A DNA stretch of 64,000 bases from assembly GCA_040386155.1 (NCBI GenBank), contig JAZKFZ010000005.1, positions 1 through 64,000 on the forward strand, read 5' to 3'. The position numbers and the translations under genes are program-made. Source of the stretch: M0103 sp040386155 (GTDB lineage Bacteria > Bacteroidota > Bacteroidia > Flavobacteriales_D > Crocinitomicaceae). Position 1 is the first letter of the stretch. Each line of letters opens with the position of its first letter. Under the pieces are notes generated by a model. It saw only the letters and a list, made by a program, of their open reading frames with translations, was not told where the DNA came from and made no database searches. This document shows, piece after piece, positions 14,950-25,308 of the stretch.

Positions 14950-17913
14950 ATGAAAGCATTTTTTCAAAGAAATTGGCAACATTTTGCCGTAATCGGAGTT
15001 TTCTTCATTCTTACATTTTTCTACTTCGCACCGCAATTCGATGGTTATAACATCAAACAACATGATGTTGAACAATTCAAAGGAATGGCCCATGAAACAC
15101 AGATGTTTCGGGAACAATTTGGTGAAGAACCCTTGTGGACAAATGCCATGTTTGGAGGAATGCCTACAACACAGATTTCCGTGTTGTACCCTGGAAATAT
15201 CTTTCAAACAGTACTGCTATCTTTCTTCGATTTCTTTGGTATGCCAACAGGAATTTTTCTACTTCATTTACTCGGATTCTACTTCCTATCTCAAGTACTA
15301 AAAGTAAAGCCCATCATCGGATTTATTGGCGCTATAGCATTTGCGTTGGCTTCGTATGAAATCGTTATTTTACAAGCGGGACACAACTCTAAGGCAGCAA
15401 CAGTAGCCTTAATGGCACCAGTAATTGGAGCATTCATCATGACCTATCGAAACAATTGGAAAATGGGCGCTTTACTCTCAGGGATTTTCATGGCTTTTAA
15501 TCTCGCTTCAAATCACTTGCAAGTAACTTACTACATGGCTTTTTTACTTGGTGGATTAGGAATTTACCAGTTGATTGTCGCTTTCAAAAAGAAAGAAATT
15601 AAACAATTTGGCATTGCTTCCGCAGCGATTCTCGTGATGTATGGACTTTCCGTTTTCATCAATTACGGTAACATCTCATTGACCAACGACTACGCTAAAA
15701 ACACAATTCGTGGTGGAAATGACATTACGATTGCAACCGATGGCTCTCCATCAAAAATCAACACAACAGGACTCGATAAAGAATATATTACGAATTGGTC
15801 TTACGGAGTTGGAGAATCGTTTACACTACTTTCCCCCTACGTAAAAGGTTCAGCGACAGCAATGTTAGCAGACACTAAATTTGCAGACATGGTAACGGAC
15901 TCCGATCGGCCATCTTCAGAAATTAAAACAATCATGGAAGCACCTTACGGATTGTACTGGGGCGACCAACCTATGACTTCTGGTCCAGTTTATATTGGAG
16001 TTGTGATGATCTTCTTACTCGTTTTAGGAATGGTCTTCATCAAAGATGGGTCAAAATGGGTCTTCCTTGGCGTTTCTATTCTTGCGCTTGCACTCTCGTG
16101 GGGTAAAAACTTTATGGGATTGACCGATTTCTTTATCGAGAATGTACCTGGATACAACAAATTTAGAACCGTAACAATTATTATGGTGTTGATAGAACTT
16201 TGTGTCCCAATCATTGGCATATTGCTCCTAGAGCGCTTGTGGTCTGCAAGAGAAGAAATTGTGCAAGAAAAGAAGAAATTCTTGATTGTATCGGGCGTAT
16301 TTTTAGTATTTCTTGTGGGAGTGAAAGGAATGGGACTTGACGACAACTATACCAACAAGGCTGAATTGGAGCGCATCGAGCTACTACCAGAACAAATTGC
16401 AGGTCAAATTTCAGAAGTAGATCCACAGGTATTGCAGCAGAATTATGGTGTAGACGTAAATAATCCTCAGCAGATACAACAATTTATTGATGCTCAGGTG
16501 GAAAACTCAACACAGAGTTACGATTTAATGAAATCTGTTCGTGCAGATATTTTCGATAGTTCAATGAATCGCTCCATCCTATTTGCTGTTTTAGCAATTG
16601 GACTTCTCGCATTGATGTTCTTTACACAGATCAATGCGCTGTTTGTATATGTGGGACTAGCTGCGGTGGTATTGATGGATTTAATTCCTGTAAGTCAAAA
16701 TTATTTAAGCGCTGAAGAAGGAGCCAATAGTGAATACAAGTATTGGGTAACGCGCGAAGAAGCACTTTATCCTGTTACGGCAACGGAAGCTGACCAGCAA
16801 ATTATGGACATGGAATCACTAAATCCTAAAGTGAAATCAGCAATTGCAAAGGGAGAAAAATTAGGTGAAGCGAAAGCTTCCGAACTCAACTATACAGGAG
16901 CAGCAAAACGCAGAGTGATTGATGCCTATAAATTCTCTGCACTTAACTTTGCAACAGATTACCGCATTTTTGATTTTGAAAATCCATGGGGAAGCTCTCG
17001 ATCATCCTATTTCCACAAAGCATTGGGAGGTTACCACGGAGCAAAATTGAGAAACATCCAAAACCTTTTTGAATTTCAAATAGCTCAGTCGAACAATAAA
17101 GTATTTGACATGTTAAATGTGAAATACTTCATTCAAAATGGAGCTACTCGTCCTAACCCAACAGCCCTAGGGAATGCTTGGTTCGTGAAAAATGTAAAAT
17201 CATTTGAAACGCCAAACGAAGAAATAAGAGCTTTGGGTGCTACATTTGAACTGGCAAATGCAGGACAAGGCAAATTGTTGATTAACGGGGCAGAAAGTAA
17301 ATTTGGAACAGTGTATGGCACTGAAAAAATGCAATACTTGTTGGCTGGAAAAGACACAATGGAAATTCGTATTATCAATGGACTTTCGAAAGGTTTGACG
17401 GCGTTATTCGTAATGGATACCAATGGAGTTACTAACTACATTCCAGAACAAACGTTGTTGGCTGACACCTTAAGATCATTTACAACATTGGCAAAAATAA
17501 CGATGAAAAGTGAATTCGTTCCTGCGGAAGATGCGGTGATGTTGAAATCAGAGATGAAAAACTTAAAATCAACCAATTATTCTGGAAAAGGAACAATTAC
17601 GTTAACAAAATATGCACCGAATAAATTAAACTACACCGCAAATGTAGAGGGATCTCAATTAGCTGTTTTCTCGGAAATCTACTATAAAGATGGATGGAAA
17701 GCTTATGTTAATGGCAGTGAAAAACCAATTTTAAAGGTGAACTATTTGTTGAGAGGACTTGAATTGTCGAACGGTAAAAACAACATCGAATTCAGATTTG
17801 AATTACCGAAATATCAGTCGTCGAATTCATATGCTCGAATTGGAACAATTTTGTTGCTATTGATTGGCGGTGGATTGCTTTATACGGAATGGAGAAAAAG
17901 AAAGATTAGTTAA
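14950..17913 (+). CDS. YfhO-family multi-spanning membrane protein
   Basis: This 987-residue protein has about twelve membrane segments in its first 570 residues, a large extracytoplasmic C-terminal domain (about 600-960) and one final membrane helix (about 965-980) with a basic tail. The first loop, with DVEQFKGMAHE and LWTNAMFGGMPT, and the overall layout fit the YfhO/GT-C superfamily of lipid-linked sugar glycosyltransferases. Gram-positive YfhO glycosylates lipoteichoic acid; the acceptor in Bacteroidota is not known. The gene converges on the next one with an 8-base overlap. Confidence 0.85.
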   Translation: MKAFFQRNWQHFAVIGVFFILTFFYFAPQFDGYNIKQHDVEQFKGMAHETQMFREQFGEEPLWTNAMFGGMPTTQISVLYPGNIFQTVLLSFFDFFGMPTGIFLLHLLGFYFLSQVLKVKPIIGFIGAIAFALASYEIVILQAGHNSKAATVALMAPVIGAFIMTYRNNWKMGALLSGIFMAFNLASNHLQVTYYMAFLLGGLGIYQLIVAFKKKEIKQFGIASAAILVMYGLSVFINYGNISLTNDYAKNTIRGGNDITIATDGSPSKINTTGLDKEYITNWSYGVGESFTLLSPYVKGSATAMLADTKFADMVTDSDRPSSEIKTIMEAPYGLYWGDQPMTSGPVYIGVVMIFLLVLGMVFIKDGSKWVFLGVSILALALSWGKNFMGLTDFFIENVPGYNKFRTVTIIMVLIELCVPIIGILLLERLWSAREEIVQEKKKFLIVSGVFLVFLVGVKGMGLDDNYTNKAELERIELLPEQIAGQISEVDPQVLQQNYGVDVNNPQQIQQFIDAQVENSTQSYDLMKSVRADIFDSSMNRSILFAVLAIGLLALMFFTQINALFVYVGLAAVVLMDLIPVSQNYLSAEEGANSEYKYWVTREEALYPVTATEADQQIMDMESLNPKVKSAIAKGEKLGEAKASELNYTGAAKRRVIDAYKFSALNFATDYRIFDFENPWGSSRSSYFHKALGGYHGAKLRNIQNLFEFQIAQSNNKVFDMLNVKYFIQNGATRPNPTALGNAWFVKNVKSFETPNEEIRALGATFELANAGQGKLLINGAESKFGTVYGTEKMQYLLAGKDTMEIRIINGLSKGLTALFVMDTNGVTNYIPEQTLLADTLRSFTTLAKITMKSEFVPAEDAVMLKSEMKNLKSTNYSGKGTITLTKYAPNKLNYTANVEGSQLAVFSEIYYKDGWKAYVNGSEKPILKVNYLLRGLELSNGKNNIEFRFELPKYQSSNSYARIGTILLLLIGGGLLYTEWRKRKIS

Positions 17914-19789
17914 TCCTCGATAATTCGACCTTTTTTAAGGTGTAGGAAGTAGGTTTCAATTCGTGAAATCTAAATTCTATATCCAACACCGTATTTTTCA
18001 ATTCGAAGTTCACTTCGTAGTATCTTCCAACGCGCTTCAGTTCTGATAGCATCAGTGCCTTGCATACTGCCGTTCCGCCTTTGTGGACGATATCGACGAA
18101 TAAATTCTTTTCCAATTCTGCAGCACTAAATTGATTGAAATAGAAACGAACGCAGTAGTTCCCTTTTTGAACGCCAATTTTAGGACCATAAATCGAATAG
18201 TATGACTCTTTTCTGTCATTTGCAAACATGATGGAAGAGTCAGAGGCGATCATTTCTCCATTATGAACAAAATCGGGTGCCTTCAAGTGCAATACTTCCC
18301 CCTTTTCCGTTGGCGAATTAAAATACAATTGATACTCACAGAAATTGGCATTTGCACAGCGAAAGGGCGTTCCATTCTTCTTCAACCAATAAGAAAATTG
18401 CTGAATTGAATCTGGATACGTCGGCAACCAATTATCTAGCACCAAAAACACTCGATTGCTCAATATGGTTGGAATAATTCGATCAGGATTGCGAACATCT
18501 GATCGATCATGTGGCGTACTCTTCACTTGATTGGGATTTAGTAAAGAAAATTTATACGATTCCCAATACGTGCCAATGATTCCAATTTCACCTAAACGAT
18601 TTAACTCAGCTACTACCGATCGGGTTGATCTATAATGCCCTAACAATTGATACGCAGTCACAACTGGTGAACAGCAAACAACTACAACTGGAACAATTAA
18701 TACTGCTTTCCTCAGCTTCGATAAGTCCACGTATTGATCCATCAAACGTAAGATCCAAATGCACGCAGAGATGTACGGAGCAACGAAATACCATCGGCCC
18801 ATTTCATTCAACAGCACCCAATGAGAAACGAAAATAACGAGTAAAATACCAAAAAAGTCGGCAAGAAAGAAACTCGTCCAAAAATCAGTTAAACGAAAAA
18901 TACTTTTCACGTTTCTGAACAATAATACCAACCCGAAGGTGAAGAAAACCAATAAAATCCATGCCCCAATGTCAATAATTGCTAAATCGCTAAAAAGCAA
19001 AACGCTGTAAATAGCGCTAATCACAATTGAAAGTGCTTCTCCAATCTGGTTAAAGGTATTAAAGCCTGCAAACTCCTTGATTTCAGCAACAGCAAGTGAT
19101 TTAAAATACATCAAGTCAACACAATAGACAATCGTAAGAATGATCGCAAGAGCAATCAATTTTAGAAATTGGATTCGATTTCGACTTTCTTTATTGATTG
19201 CCAATCGAAGTAAAACAGTTAGTAACAAAGTGGTTAAGGTCACCATCATCAAATCCGAAATCCATACAGCACTTACTAAAGCAAGTACAATAAAAATTCC
19301 CAGCACTATATTTTTCCAATGAAACAACTTTTCAAAATTGAGTGCTTTGTAGAGCAAAATGGAAGCTCCAAGCAATCCATAACTTAAACCGAGGGGAAAG
19401 ACATTTAGGCCAATGAATCTTTCGTAGGGAAAAAACCACAACAGCGCAAAAAGCAAAACCGTAAAATTCTTCTTAAAAAGCGTCGAAAAACCCAGAAAAC
19501 CAATGAAGAGCACCGCGTAATTACACAAGGAAACAGCCAATACAGCACTAATGCCTGTCAAATTCATTAAAGAATGAGCAATCAATGGTATAAATGAACC
19601 CAATCTGTTTTGTCCCCAAAAATAAACGTCATGTGGCCATTCAAAATCGTTTGCCATCAACACATTTACCGCCATATCAGAATTAACAAGGGGATAAAAT
19701 GCCGTTGATGTCAAGAAAAAAGAGAGCAAGATGATGGCTGTTATCGCTAAAACATACCATTTACTCGTCATCAATTTTTCTTTCTGCAT
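17906..19789 (-). CDS. Large multi-spanning membrane protein, GT-C-like
   Basis: From the ATG at 19789 the product is 627 residues. It has roughly eleven membrane segments over the first 420 residues and a soluble C-terminal domain of about 200 residues, probably periplasmic. The first large loop, with YPLVNSDMAVNVLMAND, places an acidic residue where GT-C glycosyltransferases carry their catalytic Asp. I infer a polyprenyl-sugar-dependent glycosyltransferase or a related protein but recognise no family. It faces the YfhO gene tail to tail. An upstream in-frame ATG at 19837 exists, but residues before 19789 do not look like a signal anchor. Confidence 0.65.
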   Translation of the reverse strand: MQKEKLMTSKWYVLAITAIILLSFFLTSTAFYPLVNSDMAVNVLMANDFEWPHDVYFWGQNRLGSFIPLIAHSLMNLTGISAVLAVSLCNYAVLFIGFLGFSTLFKKNFTVLLFALLWFFPYERFIGLNVFPLGLSYGLLGASILLYKALNFEKLFHWKNIVLGIFIVLALVSAVWISDLMMVTLTTLLLTVLLRLAINKESRNRIQFLKLIALAIILTIVYCVDLMYFKSLAVAEIKEFAGFNTFNQIGEALSIVISAIYSVLLFSDLAIIDIGAWILLVFFTFGLVLLFRNVKSIFRLTDFWTSFFLADFFGILLVIFVSHWVLLNEMGRWYFVAPYISACIWILRLMDQYVDLSKLRKAVLIVPVVVVCCSPVVTAYQLLGHYRSTRSVVAELNRLGEIGIIGTYWESYKFSLLNPNQVKSTPHDRSDVRNPDRIIPTILSNRVFLVLDNWLPTYPDSIQQFSYWLKKNGTPFRCANANFCEYQLYFNSPTEKGEVLHLKAPDFVHNGEMIASDSSIMFANDRKESYYSIYGPKIGVQKGNYCVRFYFNQFSAAELEKNLFVDIVHKGGTAVCKALMLSELKRVGRYYEVNFELKNTVLDIEFRFHELKPTSYTLKKVELSRIN

Positions 19790-19850
19790 GCGGTAAAGAT
19801 AAGATTTTTGTATTTCAAAATAAACGTGATTATACAATCCTTAGTTTTAC

Positions 19851-19858
19851 TATTTTTG
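19851..19858 (+). promoter_or_regulatory. -7 box before the exonuclease gene
   Basis: TATTTTTG matches TAnnTTTG and ends three bases before the GTG at 19862. If used, it would give a leaderless or nearly leaderless mRNA. No TTG lies at a suitable distance upstream. Confidence 0.35.
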
Positions 19859-19861
19859 TCC

Positions 19862-20944
19862 GTGCGTTACGCAATTATTGATATCGAAACTACGGGAGGA
19901 ACCCCAAAAGAATCTAAAATTACCGAGATCGGAATTTACATTCATGATGGCGAAAACATCGTTGATGAATTTGTTAGCTTGATCAATCCAGAAATTCCAA
20001 TTACTGCATTTGTGGTGCAATTGACGGGAATCAATAATAAAATGGTGGCCACTGCTCCTAAATTTTATGAACTAGCGAAAAAAATTATTGAAATTACCGA
20101 AGGTTGTGTTTTTGTTGCGCACAATGTTGGATTCGACTATACCATCATCCGCAATGAATTTAAATCGCTAGGGTACGATTACCGACGCAGCAATTTATGC
20201 ACCGTACGCACCTCGCGAGCAATTCTCCCTGGCATGGACTCCTATAGTCTTGGAAAGTTGACGAGAGCGCTTGGAATTGCCTTGTCTGGTCGACATAGAG
20301 CTGGGGGAGATGCATTAGCAACAACGCATTTGTTTAAGCTATTGCTTGACAAAGACCCAAACAAGTTGAGTACCTTTGTTCAAAAAGAGATAGATCCACA
20401 GGAATTGCATCCAAAATTAGATTTAGAGTTCATTGAAACTATTCCTGCTCGCATGGGGATTTATAAATTATTCAATGAAGTTAATCAATTGCTCTACATA
20501 GGGAAAGGTGATTTAAAGAAAAAGGTAGAACACCACCTCAAATACGACAAAACAAAGAAAGGAATAGAACTTCGATCTGAAATTGCAAGGGTCGAATTTC
20601 AAATCACAGGATCAGAATTGATTGCCAATATTCTTCAAACTGAACTGCTCGACATTCAACTTCCGCCGAACAATCGCTTGCCAAAAGCCAAGGAATTGAC
20701 ATTGTTTCAAGAAGATACCAGCTATTTCATCATCGACAAAGGTCGGCACAAAAGCGAAAAAAGTTTAGTACTCATGGAGAATGGCAGTTTGATAGGTTAT
20801 GGTTTTGCACCATTCCACTTCCACAACTTAGATGTAATGCATTGGAAGCGTTTTATTGAAGTCGTAAAGGAAAGAGCGATTGTCAATGATGCAGTGACAA
20901 TGTACCTTCAGAAGGCCAAGGGAATCACAAAAGTGATGATTTAA
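19862..20944 (+). CDS. DEDDh exonuclease fused to a GIY-YIG domain
   Basis: This 360-residue protein has an N-terminal DnaQ-type 3'-5' exonuclease (about 1-165). Its motifs are YAIIDIETTGG (DxE, ExoI), FVAHNVGFDYTII (ExoII) and HRAGGDALAT (ExoIII, HxxxxD). A GIY-YIG module like the UvrC N-terminus follows (about 190-270), with RMGIYKLFN and LLYIGKGDLKKKVEHH, and then a domain of about 90 residues. The combination is known in Bacteroidota and points to DNA repair or processing. The GTG start is chosen because the exonuclease core begins right there; the longer ORF would add a hydrophobic stretch foreign to the family. Confidence 0.85.
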   Translation: MRYAIIDIETTGGTPKESKITEIGIYIHDGENIVDEFVSLINPEIPITAFVVQLTGINNKMVATAPKFYELAKKIIEITEGCVFVAHNVGFDYTIIRNEFKSLGYDYRRSNLCTVRTSRAILPGMDSYSLGKLTRALGIALSGRHRAGGDALATTHLFKLLLDKDPNKLSTFVQKEIDPQELHPKLDLEFIETIPARMGIYKLFNEVNQLLYIGKGDLKKKVEHHLKYDKTKKGIELRSEIARVEFQITGSELIANILQTELLDIQLPPNNRLPKAKELTLFQEDTSYFIIDKGRHKSEKSLVLMENGSLIGYGFAPFHFHNLDVMHWKRFIEVVKERAIVNDAVTMYLQKAKGITKVMI

Positions 20945-21012
20945 GTAAATTGTCGACCGTAGTCGCTAATTAGCGCCTTATTCGAATCTCCAGATCACAT
21001 AAATTTTCTGCA

Positions 21013-21046
21013 AAAAAAAGCCCTCTCAAATTGAGAAGGCTTTTTA
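21013..21046. terminator. Bidirectional terminator
   Basis: A run of A precedes the hairpin GCCCTCTCAA / TTGAGAAGGC (21021-21041, one mismatch), which is followed by TTTTT. It lies between two convergent genes and can serve both strands. Confidence 0.75.
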
Positions 21047-21065
21047 AAAATTCTATGTGAATAGA

Positions 21066-24062
21066 TTATGCTCTTAATTTCTTAGACATATCTACCAATA
21101 ATGGAGTTGCAACGAACAACGACGAGTAAGTTCCAGCAATCACACCAATAATCAATGCAAATACAAATCCTTTAATTGCAGTTCCGCCAAGAAGGAACAT
21201 TACCACCAAAACTAACAATACAGCTAATGAGATGTTAAACGTTCTTGACAATGTTGAATTTAAGGCATCATTCACCACTTTCTTTTTATCTGAATCTGGA
21301 TTTTCTCTCAGGTATTCACGAATACGGTCAAATACAACAACAGTATCGTTCATGGAGTATCCAATAACGGTAAGAACGGCAGCGATGAAATGCTGATCAA
21401 TATCCATATTGAAAGGCATAACTGTATGTAACAATGCAAAAGCACCAAGAACAAACAATACGTCATGACCAAGAGCAACAAGCGCTCCTAAAGAGAACTG
21501 CCATGTCTTGAATCGAATCAAAATGTAGATAAACATTACAGCAAGTGATAAAATTAATACCATGACTGAATTGCTCACCATTTCTTCCGAGAAAGAAGCA
21601 GTAATTGCTCTCGACTCCATAATTTTATACTTACCTAATGAGTTCTCTGTTTTAGCTAGAGCAGTTGCTAACTTTTCAGTCACTTCATTTGTCGCAGACT
21701 CATCAGACAATTTGTAATTTGTTGTTATTTCAACAAAATAATTGTTTCCTTTTGTTTTTGTATCGATTGAAGCTGGTAAACCGTTTTCAACAAATTCAGA
21801 AGACAATGCGGCTCTCAATTCATTCAAATGCGCTCCAGCAGGCTTATCGAATTTAACACCAAATGTTCTACCACCAGAGAACTCTACACTTGGTCGCAAT
21901 TTATTGGTGAACAAAGCTGTGAAACTAACGATAGCAAGCACAATTGAAATTGTATAGAAAATTTTACGTTTACCAACGAAATCAAATGTTGTGCTTTTCA
22001 AGAAACCTTTTGAAAAACGTGTTTCGAAGGAAATTTCTTTTCCTTTTGAAAGCATGTATTCAAAGATCAAACGTCCAATTACAAGTGTTCCGAACAAGGT
22101 GGAGAAAATACCGATAATTAAGGTTGTAGCATAGGATTCAACTGGTCCAGAGCCAAATTCTTTCATAATGATTGCTGTCAATAATGAAGTAATATTGGCA
22201 TCTAGAATTGTTGATAAAGAATATTTGTATCCGTCTGCGATGGCAGTCTTCGTATCTTTTCCATGCGCAAGTTCTTCACGAATTCGTTCATAAACAATCA
22301 CGTTGGAATCGACCGCCATACCAATTGTTAAAACGATACCTGCGATACCAGCTAAGGTCAAAACTGCACCAAATGATGCTAATGTTCCGAAGATAAATAA
22401 GATGTTTGCAATCAATGCAATATTAGCTACGATACCCGCTTTAGCATAATAGAAAATCATGTAAGCAAAAATCACAGCGAATGCAATTCCAAATGCCATT
22501 AAACCAGCCTTGGAGTTTTCAGCACCAATTGTTGGACCAACCTTTGTTTTTTCTTTAATAACACAAGGAGCAGGAAGTGAACCACCGTTCAACAAGCCAG
22601 CTAAGCTTTTTGCTTCATCGATAGTGAAACTACCAGAAATTTGTGTTCTTCCACCAGTGATTGGGTTGATGACACGTGGCGCTGAGTACACAACGTTATC
22701 CATTGTAATTGCAACAATTCGATCCACATTCTCAGAAGTCATTTGCGACCATTTATCTCCACCATCAGCAGACATTTCAAGGTCAACAGTTACTAAACCT
22801 CCAGTTTGGTCATAGCCAGTAGAAGCAGATTTAATATCTTTTCCACCTACTTTCGCTTTCCCAGTCTCTGGAACTTTGATTCCATAAAGTGAATATCCTT
22901 TCTCTTTTGTTTTTGGGTTGATTTCTTCTAAATCAGCTGACCACATGAATTTCAAATCCTCTGGAAAAACTGCGATTACATCAGATCTATTTAAAATTTC
23001 ATTCACTGCTGCTTGATCTTCAGCTGAAACATAACCAATAGAATAGCCACCAGTACCTTTTACATAATCAGCTAAACCCTTTTGACTTTTACCAGCTGTT
23101 AGGGAAGTAATTGGTTTCACAGTTTTGTTAGAATCTAAAGAATCTGCTTTTGCCAATCCTAAAGTATCTGATTCTATTGGAGCATCTTCAACTTGGGTTT
23201 GACGAGAAATCATAGATGCTTGTTGCCATTGATTTCCGATTTCTTGAGGGAAATATGTTTCGTAGAATTGAAGATTTGCTGTTGATTGCAATTTTGCTGC
23301 TACCGTTGCTTCATCTTGAACTCCTGGAAGTTCAATATACAAACGATTATTTGCTGGATCTTTTAAGATGTTAGGTTGTGCAACACCAAATTGGTTGATA
23401 CGACGATTCATGATTTGCTCAACACCGTCCATTGAAGAACCAACTATTCTTTTAAAATAACTTGTGATCTCACCATCTGTTGATTTGTACCCCAATCCTT
23501 CCATATCAGTAGTACTGAACAAACGAACCAATGGACGATTTCCATTGTATTGGGTGTTGTATTTTTGGAACAATGCGATAAAATCACCACCCTTCGTTGT
23601 GTATTCCTTGTAAGCTGCATCGTACGGTTTCTTGAACTCCAAACTTCTTGGGTTTCTAGCGTAACTTTCGATCAATAGTGGGATAGAAATCTCCATGGTT
23701 ACAGACATTCCTCCTACTAAGTCCAAACCAAAAGCCAATGATTTCTTTTTTACATCAGAAAAAGTTGATCCCAAAACAGGATACACTTTCGTATCCGCTT
23801 TTTCTTTCAAAATTTGATTTACGAAAGCTGCATGCGCCAACTCATCGCCTTCTGGAGAAGAAAAATCTACTGTTGTTCCGTTCGGCAATAAACCAATGTT
23901 TCCATTTTCTTTTGCTTTCAACTTCAACTCAGCAACTCTCTCCGTTGCTTCTTTTTCTGCTTTAGCTTCAACTTTTGAAGACACAAACGTGAATGACAAT
24001 TGATAAACACATACTACTGAAAGCACGATTACCAAAAACCAAAAAAATCCTTTATTACGCAT
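21066..24062 (-). CDS. secDF: Protein translocase subunit SecDF (fused)
   Basis: SecDF uses the proton gradient to drive late stages of protein export through SecYEG. The 998-residue protein is a single-chain fusion of SecD (about 1-660) and SecF (about 690-998). Each half has a first membrane helix, a periplasmic domain and a five-helix RND-type bundle. Typical markers are the SecD segment AFGLDLVGGMSVTMEI, the membrane motif GMAVDSNVIVYERIREEL and the SecF counterpart IGYSMNDTVVVFDRIREYL. The long SecD P1 domain (about 110-500), with a Ser/Lys-rich insert near 300-330, is typical of Bacteroidota. A good promoter lies 31 bases upstream. Confidence 0.97.
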   Translation of the reverse strand: MRNKGFFWFLVIVLSVVCVYQLSFTFVSSKVEAKAEKEATERVAELKLKAKENGNIGLLPNGTTVDFSSPEGDELAHAAFVNQILKEKADTKVYPVLGSTFSDVKKKSLAFGLDLVGGMSVTMEISIPLLIESYARNPRSLEFKKPYDAAYKEYTTKGGDFIALFQKYNTQYNGNRPLVRLFSTTDMEGLGYKSTDGEITSYFKRIVGSSMDGVEQIMNRRINQFGVAQPNILKDPANNRLYIELPGVQDEATVAAKLQSTANLQFYETYFPQEIGNQWQQASMISRQTQVEDAPIESDTLGLAKADSLDSNKTVKPITSLTAGKSQKGLADYVKGTGGYSIGYVSAEDQAAVNEILNRSDVIAVFPEDLKFMWSADLEEINPKTKEKGYSLYGIKVPETGKAKVGGKDIKSASTGYDQTGGLVTVDLEMSADGGDKWSQMTSENVDRIVAITMDNVVYSAPRVINPITGGRTQISGSFTIDEAKSLAGLLNGGSLPAPCVIKEKTKVGPTIGAENSKAGLMAFGIAFAVIFAYMIFYYAKAGIVANIALIANILFIFGTLASFGAVLTLAGIAGIVLTIGMAVDSNVIVYERIREELAHGKDTKTAIADGYKYSLSTILDANITSLLTAIIMKEFGSGPVESYATTLIIGIFSTLFGTLVIGRLIFEYMLSKGKEISFETRFSKGFLKSTTFDFVGKRKIFYTISIVLAIVSFTALFTNKLRPSVEFSGGRTFGVKFDKPAGAHLNELRAALSSEFVENGLPASIDTKTKGNNYFVEITTNYKLSDESATNEVTEKLATALAKTENSLGKYKIMESRAITASFSEEMVSNSVMVLILSLAVMFIYILIRFKTWQFSLGALVALGHDVLFVLGAFALLHTVMPFNMDIDQHFIAAVLTVIGYSMNDTVVVFDRIREYLRENPDSDKKKVVNDALNSTLSRTFNISLAVLLVLVVMFLLGGTAIKGFVFALIIGVIAGTYSSLFVATPLLVDMSKKLRA

Positions 24063-24093
24063 TTCGTAAAATTTTGTTAATTATTTAAGCCTG

Positions 24094-24124
24094 CAAATAT
24101 AGAATTTCCCTTTTGTAATAGCAA
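24094..24124 (-). promoter_or_regulatory. secDF promoter
   Basis: On the minus strand TTG (24124-24122), a 20-base spacer and TATATTTG (24101-24094) match the Bacteroidota consensus. The start codon is 31 bases downstream. Confidence 0.72.
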
Positions 24125-24147
24125 CAAAGAATAAAATGATTGGGAAA

Positions 24148-25305
24148 TTAATTTGATTTCTTCACTGAAATCCTTTTTTGTTTCAACAAATCATTCGAAA
24201 AAGACAGCACTTTATCTGTAAATAAACTCCACGAATTCAATTGCTTAGCATTTTTTATAGCATTTCTGAAGCCTTGGTTGCTTTCGTGCTCCAATGCACT
24301 AGAAATTAATGCACTAAATTCTTCGGGCTCATGACTTTTGGCCACCAGACCTGCTCCAATGTCCTCCACTGTCTTTTTTAAATCACCGGTATTTGTAACA
24401 ACCACGGGAAGTTCGAAATGAAATGCAATCGCAGTAATTCCACTTTGAGTAGCCGATTTATAAGGCAATGCACACACATCTGCCGCCGAAAAATAAAGTC
24501 GCACTTTGCTGTCTTCGATGTATCGATTATGAAAATGAATACGTTCTTTGTTGGGTGATTTATCGATGATTGATTGGTACTTTGCAACATCTTCATAGGC
24601 TTCCCCAGCAATGATCAATTGCACATCGTCATTTAATAGGCTAAAGCTTTCAAGCAATAATTCTAAGCCTTTGTATGCGCGAATGAGTCCAAAAAACAAG
24701 ATGGTTTTCTTATCAGGAGCTAAGCCTAATTGTTGGCGAGCTTCGACTTGATTTTGAAGTACTCCAAAATGGTCGTACCATGGATGAAATAGTCGCACTA
24801 CCTTAGCAGTAGGTTGCAGCTTTAAAAGATCTTTTTCCACCGCTTCCGACAATACGATAAATCCGTCATGACGTTTCAGATAGTAGGAAGTAAGAAACGT
24901 ATCGAAAAACTTCTGTTCATGGGGAATTAGGTTGTGAATGAGTCCGATGCGCACAACTTTCTTAGGGAATCGATTGGCTAAAAAACCGAAACAAACTCCG
25001 AAAAATGTCATCCAGTAATTACTAATGAAAACATCTGGATCACTTTTTTTTAGTTTTTTTACTGCTGAAAAATAACTGAAAGGATTGAAAGGATTTACGA
25101 TTCTTTTTGCCGGAATTTTATCAGCAAGATCACCTTCAGCCACCATTTGGGTTTGACCAGGAAAAAGAATTTTAGGGTATTGTTTTGTAAATGTAAATGC
25201 CTTAACTGATTGATCTTTTGACTGTAATTCTCTAAATAATTTCGCATTAAACTGCGCTATTCCGCCTCGAAAAGGATAAAATGCTGAAAAAATAGAAATC
25301 CTCAT
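24148..25305 (-). CDS. Glycosyltransferase family 4 protein
   Basis: This 385-residue GT-B enzyme has an N-terminal acceptor domain that begins ISIFSAFYPFRGGIAQFNA and a C-terminal nucleotide-sugar domain with ILFFGLIRAYKGLELLLESF. The donor-site equivalent of EX7E is ALPYKSATQSGITAIAFHFELPVVV, in which the first Glu is replaced; this variation occurs in GT4. It is probably cytoplasmic or membrane-associated and takes part in polysaccharide or glycolipid assembly. It is the last gene of a minus-strand cluster with a GT2 enzyme and a sugar-phosphate-type phosphatase, three bases after the lipoprotein gene. Confidence 0.85.
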   Translation of the reverse strand: MRISIFSAFYPFRGGIAQFNAKLFRELQSKDQSVKAFTFTKQYPKILFPGQTQMVAEGDLADKIPAKRIVNPFNPFSYFSAVKKLKKSDPDVFISNYWMTFFGVCFGFLANRFPKKVVRIGLIHNLIPHEQKFFDTFLTSYYLKRHDGFIVLSEAVEKDLLKLQPTAKVVRLFHPWYDHFGVLQNQVEARQQLGLAPDKKTILFFGLIRAYKGLELLLESFSLLNDDVQLIIAGEAYEDVAKYQSIIDKSPNKERIHFHNRYIEDSKVRLYFSAADVCALPYKSATQSGITAIAFHFELPVVVTNTGDLKKTVEDIGAGLVAKSHEPEEFSALISSALEHESNQGFRNAIKNAKQLNSWSLFTDKVLSFSNDLLKQKRISVKKSN

Positions 25306-25308
25306 GCT